62,010 bases of DNA from contig JADHYV010000049.1 in NCBI GenBank assembly GCA_027604705.1, positions 1 through 62,010 on the forward strand. The letters are read 5' to 3'. Shown one piece after another: positions 1 through 11,086 of the stretch. Below the pieces are notes generated by a model. The model saw only the letters and a program-made list of their open reading frames with translations. It searched no databases and had not been told where the DNA came from. Both the position numbers and the translations under genes were made by a program. The stretch's first letter is position 1; every line of letters starts with the position of its first letter. The DNA is from Allomyces arbusculus (lineage: Eukaryota > Blastocladiomycota > Blastocladiomycetes > Blastocladiales > Blastocladiaceae).

Positions 1-1647
1 CCCGTCCGCGTCGGTCGGCGACTGGTCGGGCACGTACTCTTCGCCCGTGTACTCGGGCATCTCAAACAGCTTGACGTCGTCGGGCGTGACCGCGTGGTCG
101 CGGAACAATGCGCGCATCTTGGACGACTCGAGGTAGTCGTTGTCGGTCCCGACGAGAATCGCGTCGTACGTGTCGACGGCAACGGCATGGGCGTCGGGTA
201 CGACGGCTGACGCACTGGGTTCCTCGTGGATCGCCTGCTCCTGCTGCTGTTTCTGCACGCGCACGACGGCCGTTCGCAACTGTTTGACCCAGACGTCGCC
301 GTCGACGTGGCCCGAGTTGGACAGCGACAGACCGCGCCGACGCCGCGGTGGAGTCGGAGGACGCTCCATTTCGACCTCGGGCACGGGCACTGCGAAGCGC
401 GTAATCGTACCGCGCGGCACCGTCACCTTGACTGTGTGCGACCGGTGGTTGTTGATGTTGAGCGGCTTGTCGGGAGGCTTGGAGACAATCTCGACATTGG
501 CCGCACCTGCGGTGCCAGTACCGCTACCCGTGCCTGGGGTCAGCGACATGGCACGCCCGCGCGTGGCCGCCGCAATCTTGGGTGGAGAAACATCACGCGC
601 GCTCGACGACCGGTGCCGCGTGCGCGACGGCGCCGTGTACGCCTCGTGCGCGTCGCTATTGTCGAGCGCGCCGGTAATCGGCATCGCCGACTCGGACCGG
701 TCGCCAATCGCCGCGAGCACGTTCATCGGGTTGGGTCCACTGACAATCACCGAAAGGCGGCGACCGGCATTCGACAAGCGGCGCGCGGCGGCAGCGACCA
801 CTGTCGACGGCACCGCGAGCCCGCGCGACTTGCGGCGGATCTTGGTCGGTTTTTCACCGTCCGCGGCACCACGGTCGTCGTCGTCGCGCAGTTCCGTGAC
901 AAGCTGCGTGTTGATCGTCCAGTCGGCGGGCTCGGACGCAGATGCAGGGGTCGGAAGCGGCGTCTGCGTACCGGACGCGCGCCGCCGCCCAAACACGGTC
1001 GCGGCCGTGGTGCGCGACGACGGTGTTGGCGCTGAAATGATGCCCGAGGGCACGGCGGCCGCGCGCTCGACGTCCACGGCCAGAAGTGCCGGCGGCTGCT
1101 TGGGCGGGTCGTTCCCGAAGTGGTCGCCGGGCGACACGGGCGTGATTGCGGCCGACTTGACAACGTTGCTCGGTCCCGCCGGCGCCGGCGCGTCCTTGGG
1201 CTGCACCATAAAGTACTGCACGTTGCCGATGATATCGGTATTGGTGAGCGGGTTGAGCACGTGCAAGCGATGAATGAGCTTCTTTTTCAGGTAGATCTGT
1301 GTCTGAAAGAGGATCTTGTTGAGGTGGTAGGCGTTGTAGTAGGAAAAGTAGGCGCGGCCTGGCTGCTTGGCGTCCCACGTCTGCACGCGCGCAAGGATGA
1401 AGCACCGCGGGCGCGGCGGCGGCGACACACTCTCGCCCGACTTGATCGTGCCGGCTGGGTCGACGGTCTTAGGCTTGGGCTGGTCGACGGTAAGCGCGGC
1501 GTGCATCTTGATCAGGTCGGCAAACGTTTCCAGGCAAAACGAGTCCTCGTAGTCGCCCGAGACCGAGTCGAGCAGGTCTGTGCCGTTGGTGTCGAGCAGG
1601 CGAATGATCTGCGCGGCGCCCGGCGCGCTGTTGCTCGTGTCGGCCAT
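1..1647 (-). CDS. Conserved fungal protein of unknown function (C-terminus cut by window edge)
   Basis: One open frame of 549 codons runs from the ATG at 1647 to base 1 without a stop, so the gene continues beyond the window. An N-terminal globular part (about residues 60-165) contains 'SYYNAYHLNKILFQTQIYL' and, shortly after, 'NPLTNTDIIGNVQYFMV'. A long Ser/Pro/Arg-rich, probably disordered middle follows. A second conserved block near the edge includes 'YDAILVGTDNDYLESSKMRA'. I have a sense of having seen these two blocks together in uncharacterised fungal proteins, but I cannot name the family or give a function. No membrane segment or signal peptide is visible. The next gene, the permease at 2242, is transcribed divergently. 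The start is the first ATG of the conserved frame. Confidence 0.75.
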   Translation of the reverse strand, partial: MADTSNSAPGAAQIIRLLDTNGTDLLDSVSGDYEDSFCLETFADLIKMHAALTVDQPKPKTVDPAGTIKSGESVSPPPRPRCFILARVQTWDAKQPGRAYFSYYNAYHLNKILFQTQIYLKKKLIHRLHVLNPLTNTDIIGNVQYFMVQPKDAPAPAGPSNVVKSAAITPVSPGDHFGNDPPKQPPALLAVDVERAAAVPSGIISAPTPSSRTTAATVFGRRRASGTQTPLPTPASASEPADWTINTQLVTELRDDDDRGAADGEKPTKIRRKSRGLAVPSTVVAAAARRLSNAGRRLSVIVSGPNPMNVLAAIGDRSESAMPITGALDNSDAHEAYTAPSRTRHRSSSARDVSPPKIAAATRGRAMSLTPGTGSGTGTAGAANVEIVSKPPDKPLNINNHRSHTVKVTVPRGTITRFAVPVPEVEMERPPTPPRRRRGLSLSNSGHVDGDVWVKQLRTAVVRVQKQQQEQAIHEEPSASAVVPDAHAVAVDTYDAILVGTDNDYLESSKMRALFRDHAVTPDDVKLFEMPEYTGEEYVPDQSPTDADG

Positions 1648-2241
1648 GACGAGGGGGTTGAGGGCTGGTCGCGCGGTTCCGAGGGTGTCGCTGCAGGTGC
1701 GGCCAGATCAGGCGACACGGTTGATTCGAGCTGGGCTGCGCTTGGGGCGCACGACACGAGCGTCTTGCGGCGATCAGATTTGCGCTCGTCGTCGTCGGCG
1801 CGCGCCGTGGCCTTTGCCGTCGTGGTCGCGGCGAGGCGGGCAGCACTGCGGAGGAAGAGAGCGCAAGGCGAGCAGGAGAGGGCAACCATGACGCGCGTGA
1901 GTGTTCCTGTCTTTGAAGGTCGAGGCGTCCAGTGCCTGTTGCCGTGGGGCGAGTCTTATCCTGGATAACACTGCGCTGCCTGTTGGCCCGCCGCTCGCCA
2001 CATCGTGATTCGCGAACTTCGGTCGTGCCTTTCGAACCCACTTGCCTCGACGTTCACCGCTTCGTGAGGCCCGACCAGGCCCAACCAAGCACGAGGGCAC
2101 GGCCAGTCCACCACAGCAGGCTGCAAGGCGCGCCGCGCTCCGCGCGCTCCACGCTGCCCGCGACCCTCTTCACGCGAGCTGCAAGTCTCGGCTCTTTCCG
2201 CCAGAACTGGAGCTCTTCGACTTTGCACCAACGTCAACACC
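1648..2241. other. Divergent intergenic region
   Basis: This 594-nt stretch lies between two divergently transcribed genes and should hold both promoters. No TATA-like box, repeat or RNA gene could be recognised. The short overlapping frames in it show no family motif. Confidence 0.5.
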
Positions 2242-4359
2242 ATGGGGGGCCCTGCCGCGGGTTTCCGCCCGCTCCACCAACATGACGACGTCGACGCGAA
2301 ACCCAGTTCGCGTGGTTTGCTGCTTGGACCGGCATGCGCAGCCGACAACACCGCGAACTCGCCGCGCGACTCGTTCGACTCGACCATCGATATCTTTGCC
2401 GACAGCCACGGCATTCCGCTCCGCCCGACCGTAGGGGGTGGGGGAGATGGCGACGATGATGGCGATATCGAAGTCGTAAATGGTCGGGGGACCATGGGGT
2501 TATGGACCAGTATGTTCTCCCGTCCTGTCGGCAAACAAATGGTCCCTGTTCTTCATGGTTAACGCGCGCTCATCAGCGGAACCACGTTTTCTTTTGACAT
2601 AGGCATCTCCGTCATTGTCGGCGCCATCATTGGTACTTTCGCGCTTCCGCCGGCAGCCTGCCGTGTGCACGTCCTAAAGTGGTCGCCCTGGCCCGTGGTC
2701 GCGATTGAACAGGTTCCGGTATCTTTGTGTCTCCGGGCCCGATTTACTCGTACACGAACAGCGTAACACTCTCCATCCTGGTGCGTGTTGTCTACCGGAT
2801 CCGATTGCTCAAACGCATGCCGATTGCTCAAACGCACGCAGCTGAAGCTAACCCGGCAATATTACCAGATCTGGGTCCTTGCCGGCATCATTTCCATGTC
2901 GGGCGCGCTCTGCTACGCCGAACTCGGCACCTTGATCACGGGCAACGGCGGCGAGTACACATATCTGCTCGAAGCGTTTGGCCGGTTCCCGGCGCTCGCG
3001 TTCCTGTGGACCTCGGTCACGCTGCTCAAGTCGGGCAGTGCCGCGATTCTCGCGTCCGTGTGTGCAAAGTACCTGCACCGATTGCTCACCATAACCAGTG
3101 CACCACCGACTGTCGAGCGTGGAGCTGATGGCGATAGTGCCAGCTCGTCATCAGGGATTCTCGAGACCATGGTCGCGGTGCTTGTCTTGACGGCCACGAT
3201 CGCGATCAATGCCACGTCGATGCGGTCTGTGAACCGCATGCACTCGGTGTTCATGGTCATCAAGCTCGCGGCCATTGCCGTCGTGTGCGCGGCCGGTATC
3301 ACCGTCTATGTGCGCGGCACGGGGCTTGGACCCTTGGTCGTGCACGACAAGGTGGCCGCAAGCGCGCCGGAAACGGGTATCTCGTCGCACAGTTGGGTCC
3401 TGGCTATGCAGGCCGCGCTCTGGGGGTTCGATGGCTGGTGCGTCCTGCTGTCGCGTCTATGTCCTCTGACCTGATTTGAAACTGAAGTGATTGCGACCAC
3501 CGTCCAGGAACAACCTCAACTACGTGACGGAAAAAGTCTCGCAGCCCGAAAAGAATGTGCCGCGCGCGCTGATCCTGGGCGTCGCCCTGGTGACCGTGTG
3601 CTACGTCTTGACCAACGTCGCGTACCTGATCGTGTTGCCCGCGTCGATGTTGCGGCAAGACCAGGGCATGGTCATGGAGTTTGGCTGGCTTGCGTTTGGC
3701 CGCGTCGGCCAAGTCCTCTTGCCCCTGTTCATCGTCATTAGGTACTCTGCTCTGCTCATTTGGGAGTGCTTCTCGAACACTTGGAAGCTGACCTTTTCTC
3801 TCCACCTCATAGCACGTTTGGCGCGTTGCACTCGAGCATCTTCAGCGGCGCTTACCTGATCCAATCCGCCGCGCAGCAATCGCACTTCCCCGCGGCGTTC
3901 GCAACCTCACCAAACCAACCGCCACTGCGCGCGCTGGCGCTGCAATGGGTGCTCGCTGCGGTCATGCTCGCGTCGGCGCAGCTCATGCAGCTGATTCACT
4001 GGTACGCGTTCGCCTCGTACTTGTTCTACGGCGCGACTGCCGTCGCGCTCTTGGTCCTGCGCTACGTCTCGACCACGTGGCGGTACGCCGAGCGGCCGTA
4101 CCAAGTGTGGCCCACGACGCCGGTCGTGTTTTTGATCGCGTGCACGCTCATGCTTGCCGTGTCGGTCGCCAACGAGTGGATGCACGCGCTCTACTTGATG
4201 CTCTGGACCGCGTTTGGGTTCCTGTTGTGGGCGGTCGGGCAGGCCGTCAACAGGGCACGTGCAGGGAATGTCGCGCCCGCGGGGTACGCGAGGCCGGGTG
4301 CGCCGGCGATGGGGGAGGCACGGGCGGAGGCGGATGAGGTTGGGTTGTTGCGGGAATAG
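2242..4359 (+). CDS. APC-superfamily amino-acid permease (LAT-like)
   Basis: Multi-pass plasma- or vacuolar-membrane amino-acid transporter. Proposed exons are 2242-2509, 2603-2632, 2713-2780, 2869-3437, 3508-3741 and 3813-4359, giving 571 residues with every splice phase consistent. After an acidic, probably cytosolic N-terminus of about 80 residues comes the APC helix-1 signature 'SVIVGAIIGSGIFVSPGPI', split by two introns, then 'CYAELGTLI' and about ten further hydrophobic segments. A loop motif 'WNNLNYVTEKV' is rebuilt exactly across the fourth intron, which supports the model. Introns are 70-93 nt with GT-AG ends. The gene ends 275 nt from the convergent receptor gene. The fold is secure; substrate preference cannot be judged by eye. 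Confidence 0.88.
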
Positions 4360-4634
4360 AAGTGCAACAAGGGTCGGTTTTGCTTTGCAAGTTGGATATC
4401 TTCAGTTGCGAAACATTTCGTTCAGTGTTCACTCCCGTGTTCTTATCTCAATTTCAAAATGGAGGATGCTTGCGGCGAGCGAAAACGGCTGGTTTGTTCA
4501 TCGCTCTCCACCCACCAGATCGAGGATGCTCGGCGTGCGCCTGAACCCACGTTGCCCACCAAATTTACAACAGTGGGGTCTACTCGAATGGTCTACTAAC
4601 ATTACAAATCACGTCCAGCTCCCAGCGACCTCTG

Positions 4635-6546
4635 TCAAAACGGCGGCGCATTCGTCGTCGTCGTCGATACCAAGACCGTCGACACCGTCGACCTTGTGCC
4701 CGTGGAACTCTGCGAGAATCGTCTTCGTCGAGGCGGTGGCCATGCCGCCGACGCGAGTATGGGCCTTGGTGGTGGTGGCGTGTCCACGTGCACGTTCACC
4801 GGCATAATTGGACTCGCGAGCCCGCGCGACGACGGCAACCCGACCGCGCTCGACTCCAACGGCGGCGGCGGCGGTGATGCCCTCGTCCACGTCGGCGGCC
4901 ACCACTCGGCGACCGCGACCGCCGCCGGCTCGCCACGTCCCGGCGGTGCCGTCCAAACGGCTCCCTTCCCCGCATGCCTCGCCGCGGCCGTCGGTGGCGG
5001 TATTGGCAATAACCTCGTCCCCGAATGCCACTGTGCGGACGACGACGCGGCCGAAGACGACGCCGACGACACGGACCATGGCGCGGGCACATGATCTGAG
5101 ACGACGCGCGTGACGGTATCGCCGACCGAATCCGCGTTCCGCCTCACCGTCGGCGGCGCCGACACCAGCACCGTCGCCACCTGCGTCGGCTCCATCTCCA
5201 ACCCAACTCCGTCAGCGTGTGCCATTTGTCGCGGCGACTCGGGCGGACGATTGCGGTCCGCCGCGGGCGCCGCGTCGAGGGCCGGCAAACACGCGCGGAT
5301 CAGGTACGTTGAGAAGTAAACTTGTGCGTTGAGGAACCCTTGCAGCGGGCTCGTGAGGGCGTGTAGGACGGCGAGACCAAAGACGAGGTCGTCTGGGTGC
5401 AGCTGGCTGTGGAGCCGGTTGATGGTCGGGCCCGTCCAGGTCAGGAAAAAGGCAAACGAGTAGAGCATCGCGCGGATGATGTAGTGCTTGCGCGCGCGCG
5501 ACGAGAGACGCAGGGCCGGCGGTGTTCGTGGGCCAGCGGTGGCGGGGGTAGGGGACGCGGGGTTGCCGGCGCCGTGACTGCTCGAGGACTTTTTGCGGCC
5601 CGAAAGGATAATTCTGGATAAATTGCTGGTGAGAAAGGTGCCGACAAAGCGAGAGAGAGGGAGGCAAAGCAGCGTACAGCCAGCGCGTATTGGGACGAAT
5701 GATGGCGATACCGGCGACGAGGTAGACGAAAATCGTGTAAACAAAAACGAGCCACAACGGGATGTAGAGAAAGTACTACAAGATGAACCGTGAGTTAGCG
5801 AGCATTCTCCACCCGATTTCGTGACATGGATCATGTCCCCGAACGCACCTGGCGAAACGAGCGGTACTCGTTCGAGATCCAGCACCACAAAACCGCGTCA
5901 CCATAAAACGGCGGTCGCTCCTCATTCACGGCAGCAATCGTCAGCTGGGCCCGAATCGACGCCGACTCAAACGTTCCCGGAATCGTCACGGTCGAGTTGG
6001 CCGTGTTGGCAACGGCCATGCGCGGGCCCAAGTCGTGCGGCATTGGTGTGAAATCGATCATAAATGGCAACGTGGCCACAATGGCTGGAACCGTCCACGA
6101 AACGAGGTGCTGGCTCCACTCGATGGCGTGCAGCCGATGCGTCGGGAATTGGCGAAATATGACGAGGGCCAAGTTCGTCGACTGGAATAGGCCCCAGAAA
6201 ATGGCGACGCCGAGACTACCCATCCGGAAATGGAGATCCAAGTCAGCGGAAAACACCACCAGCGAGACCGACCAGACGAAACTCGCCTGAACTGAATCAT
6301 CCATGCTTGGACCGTGCACAGCGTCGTCCACTGGTGCCGAATGGCGAGCTGTGCGAGCGAGATGGGCAGGACAAAGAGCAGGTCGGCAAATGACCAATAC
6401 AAAATCACGCGGTGCGGCGAGTACTTGGCGGCCGGCCAGTGGCGAACGACGTCGGCAAAAATGGCAATACACGCAACAATCGATAAGCTGGCCGAGATGC
6501 GAGCAATGACCTGCAGCGTGTCGAGCTGCGTTGAGGTGAAGGTCAT
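4635..6546 (-). CDS. cAMP-receptor-like G-protein-coupled receptor
   Basis: Seven-helix receptor, probably at the plasma membrane. Exons in reading order are 6546-6287, 6215-5849, 5775-5678 and 5625-4635, giving 571 residues. Helix 2 carries 'VILYWSFADLLFVLP'. Helix 3 begins 'CTVQAWMIQF' and continues across an intron with a GC donor (CAG|GCGAGT ... TAG). A 'WCWI' element precedes helix 5, and helices 6-7 include 'AFFLTWTGPTINRLHS' and 'ALTSPLQGFLNAQVYF', as in the Dictyostelium cAR/GPCR family. About 210 residues of Ser/Pro-rich, probably cytosolic tail follow. An alternative upstream ATG lies at 6585. Family assignment rests on pattern recognition only, and the ligand is unknown. Confidence 0.78.
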
Positions 6547-7539
6547 GGCTCGTGTGCTGGTAGCACAATCGTGGCCAAACGACACCGCACCTCACCCGGC
6601 CAATGGCACCGAGGCAGCCCGCCACGTCGTGCCAACGATGATCTCGAGCAAAGAGTAACGCGACCGAGAGCTAGTTGGGTGGACAGGAACTGGATCTTGT
6701 GCAGCTCTCCGAGCGGAGAGAGCGGCGGGAAATAACAATGACGCGTGTTGGAGTCGACACCAAAGACAAACGCCGCGGCGACCGGTTGACGAGGAGCAAT
6801 CCACAGTTGCGACCTGGTCTCCGGTAAATATGATGCGCGGTGGCGATTGTTTCCTTCGACGGGTCCAATTTGATTACAGATAGATCTGGCCGTGATCAAA
6901 ACGCTGGCATGCCCTGGCCGAGCAAGGCAACAGCAACCAATTAAGGTACGTCGGTGCAATGGTCTCCACCGATGATCCGCTGTCCACCGGATCACAGTAG
7001 TGAATCCAAAGTTGGGCCGGCACTTGATACGAGGACAGTCGCGGTGAGCTGGAGGAGCTGAGACGGGAGCAACCGAGGTCGGGGCTGGTGGCACGGAACG
7101 GACGTTGCCGGTGCAAATACAAAGCTGCTGCACGCGGCAACAAGTCGTAGGCGATAATGAGAATGCAATGGTCAAGATGCAACTGCGCTTCAGCTTGGTG
7201 TCGACAGCAGGTTGGCAAGTCTGACCGATTCTGGCGACACTTGCCATGTGCAAAATGGGAATACAGCCGGCGGAAATGGGCGTAAGGCTGGCGAACCTGG
7301 CGAACAGCCTTGGCGTTCACAGATGATGAGCTTTTCGTCTCTTTCGTCTGCTTCTTACGCTGGCGAGTGACGTGGTTCGCCGTGCAAGGGTGTGCGTCTT
7401 CGATTTGTGATCAAGCTTGTGAAGCTCGTGTTTGAGGTTCCCGCTTGTTGCGGACACGGCCCCAAACGTCTTGACACCCAACGACGTCCGGCCGAAAGCG
7501 CACCGACTGCATCAACGAGCAAACCACGACCTGTTCATC
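6547..7539. other. Divergent intergenic region, no gene recognised
   Basis: About 1 kb between the receptor (minus) and the short F-box-like gene (plus). A minus-strand frame over 6543-7253 is open but has no family motif and uneven composition, so it was not called. No repeat or TATA box was found. Confidence 0.4.
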
Positions 7540-8166
7540 ATGGGTGGCAGTGCTTCGAAAATACTGAGCCCCGCACCGACTGCAGGCATCATCGACGTCC
7601 ACGACGATGCTGCTCCTGCGCCTGGCCTCTCCCTGCACGAGTTCCCGACCGACGTTATCGACATGATATCCCGCAACGTCAATGTCATGGATTGCGTTGC
7701 GGTGGCGAACCTCGCTTTGGTCACACCAACGCTCTATGCACCTGCTATCGTTTCGATGCTCGCTCACCCTGGTGGCTGGGACCACACAATCGATGCAGAA
7801 AGCGAAATCAAAATGCTTGTTGAGATTTTTGCAAGGGCGAAACTGACCAAGCCGGGGCACTCGCGTGCCAACTGTATTCGCGATGATCAATCCTGCTGGT
7901 TTCTTCTTCCCCAGCTCAGGGCGCTCTTTGCTGCACGCTTCACGTCCGACCACAACTCAGCACCCGCATTGATTCCGGCACTACCCGTTTCTCCGCAGAT
8001 CCTAGACATGAGCGAGACTAACGAGGTGCGTGCATTGGCGCCCCTGCTGACAATTTTCGCACGCACCCGGAAGAGCACAACGCGGTTGTCGCTTGGCGTC
8101 ACGTTTGGACGTCTCAGTGAAAATCAGACATGGCATCTCAAGGCGGTGCTCCATTTGTTTGAATAA
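7540..8166 (+). CDS. Short F-box-like protein, paralog of the 9314 gene without the LRR core
   Basis: 208 residues from the ATG at 7540, the first in frame; the frame is open further upstream but only from non-ATG codons. The N-terminus 'MGGSASKIL' fits an N-myristoylation pattern (Gly2, Ser6). An F-box-like segment 'LHEFPTDVIDMISRNVNV' and 'DCVAVANLALVTPTLYAPAI' parallels 'SIPSDVLRVVCRHVNFMD' and 'ALAAPVFFAPAIHAML' in the larger downstream gene. The last about 35 residues ('TRLSLGV...LKAVLHLFE') match that gene's end ('QRVSLGV...LKTAFHVFE'). The leucine-rich middle of the neighbour is missing, so this is an internally deleted tandem copy. It may be a shortened adaptor or a decaying duplicate with an intact frame. 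Confidence 0.6.
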   Translation: MGGSASKILSPAPTAGIIDVHDDAAPAPGLSLHEFPTDVIDMISRNVNVMDCVAVANLALVTPTLYAPAIVSMLAHPGGWDHTIDAESEIKMLVEIFARAKLTKPGHSRANCIRDDQSCWFLLPQLRALFAARFTSDHNSAPALIPALPVSPQILDMSETNEVRALAPLLTIFARTRKSTTRLSLGVTFGRLSENQTWHLKAVLHLFE

Positions 8167-9313
8167 CGAGGCAAGTAGTATTGAACCAGAGTTTGAGTTT
8201 GGGTATCAGCTTTTTTTGGATTGCAACTGTGTGATGCTTATTGTATATATGTGCTGAATTGTTGATGCCAAGCTTCATAGTGGAGGGACTATCAAGGACC
8301 GATTGTATTTGTTGCTGTCGGTTTATACGCCATGGAGGCTGGGTTGTTGTGTTGCCAGCACCGACATAATTCAAGCAGCGCCACTTGTTAAAAGAGCGTG
8401 GTACTACTTTGAGCGACGGTTAGCAGACATACACCTTTAGCATTCTTGCCATGGACTTGTGCAATGTCTTCTGAGCGTTATGCTCCCTGCACAACAGACT
8501 AGATGGTTTTTTCTGCTCAACCACTCCCTGCTGAAAGTCACTGCGCGCTCGCTCAAGGACAATAAATTCCTAGTTCCCCTAAAATGAATTTTGTCGAGTT
8601 TGTCAATTACTGGCCGCGCCCGCTGGCGAGGCGCAGTTGTATCGCAAACTGACATCTCTGCCATGCTCCCATTCCTGTTCTACTGAGACTGCACGCTTTT
8701 GCACGGGTTTAAGACCAATCATGAACGAGCACTTGGTTGGCTCGTGACGCAGCCTGCATGCATCGCTCCACATCTTGGGTGCGAGGGGGACCAGGTCTGC
8801 GCTTGTTGAAGTCGCGCTCTTGCATCTTCTGGATGCACCAAGGGCCAAGCATGTATAATAAGTACCTGGGATCGCAAGAAAATTGCTTGACAATGATGCG
8901 GCAGTGCTCCAGGTAACGTTCCACTTGATCGAAAAACACAACATGACTATGGTCACGGTTGTATTGTGTGGTTTCCTCTCCAAGTATCGAATGTGCCGCC
9001 CTCCTTAGTAATACACGTTGGGGGTATCATAAAGACAGAGAGACATGCACGACAAATCACGCAAGTCACACAGTTCAAGCTCTCACGAGTCGCATCTCAG
9101 TTAACACCCCATTGCCTCTCACCACACTGTACAACGCTGATCACGATTCAAGTCTGCTTTCGCTGCCAGCACTGTCGATGTCCTTCTTCCAACAATAAGC
9201 ACCAGAGCGCCGTAAACGCGCGCCAACCAACGCCAGCAACCGCATCCCGCTCGCACATTCTTTTCGTCTTAGCCACGAGTGCTGCCCTGAGAATAAACGC
9301 CCATCGACTTGTA
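8167..9313. other. Intergenic region with one coding-like minus-strand fragment
   Basis: 1.1 kb, visibly more AT-rich than the genes around it. On the minus strand about 8960-8709 an open stretch has protein-like composition ('VVFFDQVERYLEHCRIIVK', then 'QERDFNKRRPGPPRTQDVE'). It has no ATG in frame and stops abruptly. It could be a relic exon. I do not recognise it. Confidence 0.25.
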
Positions 9314-11086
9314 ATGGTTGAAAACGCAGCCTCGCCGCCTGCCGCAATGCCCCTCGACAGTGCGCAAAATACACTGGATAGCATCCCGTCCGACGTGCTG
9401 CGCGTCGTTTGCCGCCATGTAAACTTCATGGATCGTGTTGCGCTCGCATATTTTGCACTGGCTGCCCCGGTCTTCTTTGCCCCTGCCATACATGCAATGC
9501 TTTCCCACCGTGGTACCTGGCGCGCCGATCCGCATTCCGACATTGCTGATATGGCCGCCGGCGTCATACTCGAGGAAAAAGGAGGGTTTGGCGTCATGAT
9601 TTCGACCGAGACGGCGCCGTACCCGGTCGGAGCGTTTGGTCTCCACTTGGACTCGGACGGCGAGGAGATTGTCAAAGATTCTGTTGGCCGGCCTCGTCGA
9701 TACTTGTTCCTCCCTCCGCGCGATCCTGAACGCGTCGTTCTGGCCGACATCAAGGACGTGTCGCGGAGGGATATGCTCGTTGCGGGTTGCTCTGCGAAGT
9801 GGTCGCTGTTGCCGATTCGCGATCACCAAATTCGGTTCTTTTCCGCTCGCTTCAAGTGGCTTTGGCTCGCTCCATCCACTTGCAACACTCTCCACCTCAT
9901 TGTCGCGTCGACCAAGGTGTCACGCGACCAGTTAGCCACGATCCCGCCCTCGGTTCAGCAGCTCGAGCTCCATTTCGCGATGGACCGCAAGTTTGATTTT
10001 GTTCAAGCAAGGCAAATTGTCGATGCACTTCCGCCGGCGCTTTTCTCATTGACCGTGCGCCTTGACCCTGCGCAAGGCGATCTGCTCTCGTACCTTCTTG
10101 ACCGGGTTCCATCCACTGTGCGCCGTCTCACCGTCAATCTGGACGGGGAGAGCGAAGTCGACGTGCTGTGCTTTTCCCGCCTGGTCGCGTGTCTCCAGCG
10201 GCTCACGTCGCTCGTCTTGCTTTCGCTCGACATGAACGCTGGTCCGAAAAGCCTGGAACTGATTGTGCTTGCCCTGCATCATTGTGAACGACTCCGTGAT
10301 TTGACGCTGAACGTGACCCTGCGCACAAACGACGAGACTGCCGATTGCGAACGGCTCGAGCAACTTCTTCCAGCTGATCTTGACCGTCTCGTTTTTGCCG
10401 TGAGCTCGGAGCACCATTTCGAGCCCATGTCGATGTCGTTTCCACCTGCGGCGCGCGAGCTGGGTGTGGTCCGGTCGAAATGGCCTCTCGAAGTTGGTCG
10501 GTCCCTGCCGCTGCCCTCGACTCTGACCCGGCTCGATTTGATCGAAAAATCAACGGAGCGGTGGCACCCGGCAGCGCTTATCCACATTATTCCACGGCTT
10601 CCTGCCGCTCTAACCACACTCGTCCTTGACGGGATGAACCTGCACGAATTCGGGACGTTCGCGCTCCTTGCATCACATTGGCCTCCGAAGCTGCAAACGC
10701 TGCAATTGACTCGGTGCGCGCTCAAGGACAGCAACTTTTCCGGCATGTCCAGCCAATGGCCGCAGACGCTGACGCGGCTCGACTTGTCGTTCAATCCTCT
10801 CACGACTGTTCCTGTGCCGTTGCCACCGCATTTGCGCGTCTTGGTTCTGCAAAATCTGATGCATCTGGACTGTGACGAGCAGCCGAGCACGTGGATTGCC
10901 GCTCTGCCGACAACGCTGCAGATCCTCGACCTGCGTGATTTTTGGGCCATGGACGCGATCGCCTTGCGGCTCGTCGCGTGGACGCAGCCGGACCGCGCGC
11001 AGCGTGTTTCGCTTGGAGTGGAGAGCGAGAGTGTGGACGGAGAGATTATGGAGCAGCTCAAGACGGCGTTTCACGTGTTTGAGTGA
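9314..11086 (+). CDS. F-box-like leucine-rich-repeat protein
   Basis: 590 residues from the ATG at 9314, without introns; the frame extends further upstream but that part has no conserved motif. An F-box-like helix set ('SIPSDVLRVVCRHVNFMDR') at residues about 20-45 would bind Skp1. From about residue 190 onward come irregular leucine-rich repeats such as 'TLVLDGMNLHEFG', 'LQTLQLTRCALKDSNF' and 'LTRLDLSFNPLTTVP', the likely substrate-binding surface of an SCF-type ubiquitin ligase. That role is inferred from the architecture. It lies 1.15 kb downstream of its shortened paralog in the same orientation, indicating tandem duplication. Confidence 0.7.
   Translation: MVENAASPPAAMPLDSAQNTLDSIPSDVLRVVCRHVNFMDRVALAYFALAAPVFFAPAIHAMLSHRGTWRADPHSDIADMAAGVILEEKGGFGVMISTETAPYPVGAFGLHLDSDGEEIVKDSVGRPRRYLFLPPRDPERVVLADIKDVSRRDMLVAGCSAKWSLLPIRDHQIRFFSARFKWLWLAPSTCNTLHLIVASTKVSRDQLATIPPSVQQLELHFAMDRKFDFVQARQIVDALPPALFSLTVRLDPAQGDLLSYLLDRVPSTVRRLTVNLDGESEVDVLCFSRLVACLQRLTSLVLLSLDMNAGPKSLELIVLALHHCERLRDLTLNVTLRTNDETADCERLEQLLPADLDRLVFAVSSEHHFEPMSMSFPPAARELGVVRSKWPLEVGRSLPLPSTLTRLDLIEKSTERWHPAALIHIIPRLPAALTTLVLDGMNLHEFGTFALLASHWPPKLQTLQLTRCALKDSNFSGMSSQWPQTLTRLDLSFNPLTTVPVPLPPHLRVLVLQNLMHLDCDEQPSTWIAALPTTLQILDLRDFWAMDAIALRLVAWTQPDRAQRVSLGVESESVDGEIMEQLKTAFHVFE

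Noticed and set aside
140-1273. Long plus-strand frame at the left edge
   Set aside because: Antisense shadow of the minus-strand conserved protein; composition is biased and has no motif.
6216-6290. Apparent frameshift in helix 3 of the receptor
   Set aside because: A GC-AG intron with a strong donor (CAG|GCGAGT) restores frame and the expected helix, so no damage needs to be assumed.
6543-7253. Open minus-strand frame of 236 codons upstream of the receptor
   Set aside because: No recognisable motif, irregular composition and overlap with the receptor's start region; treated as intergenic.
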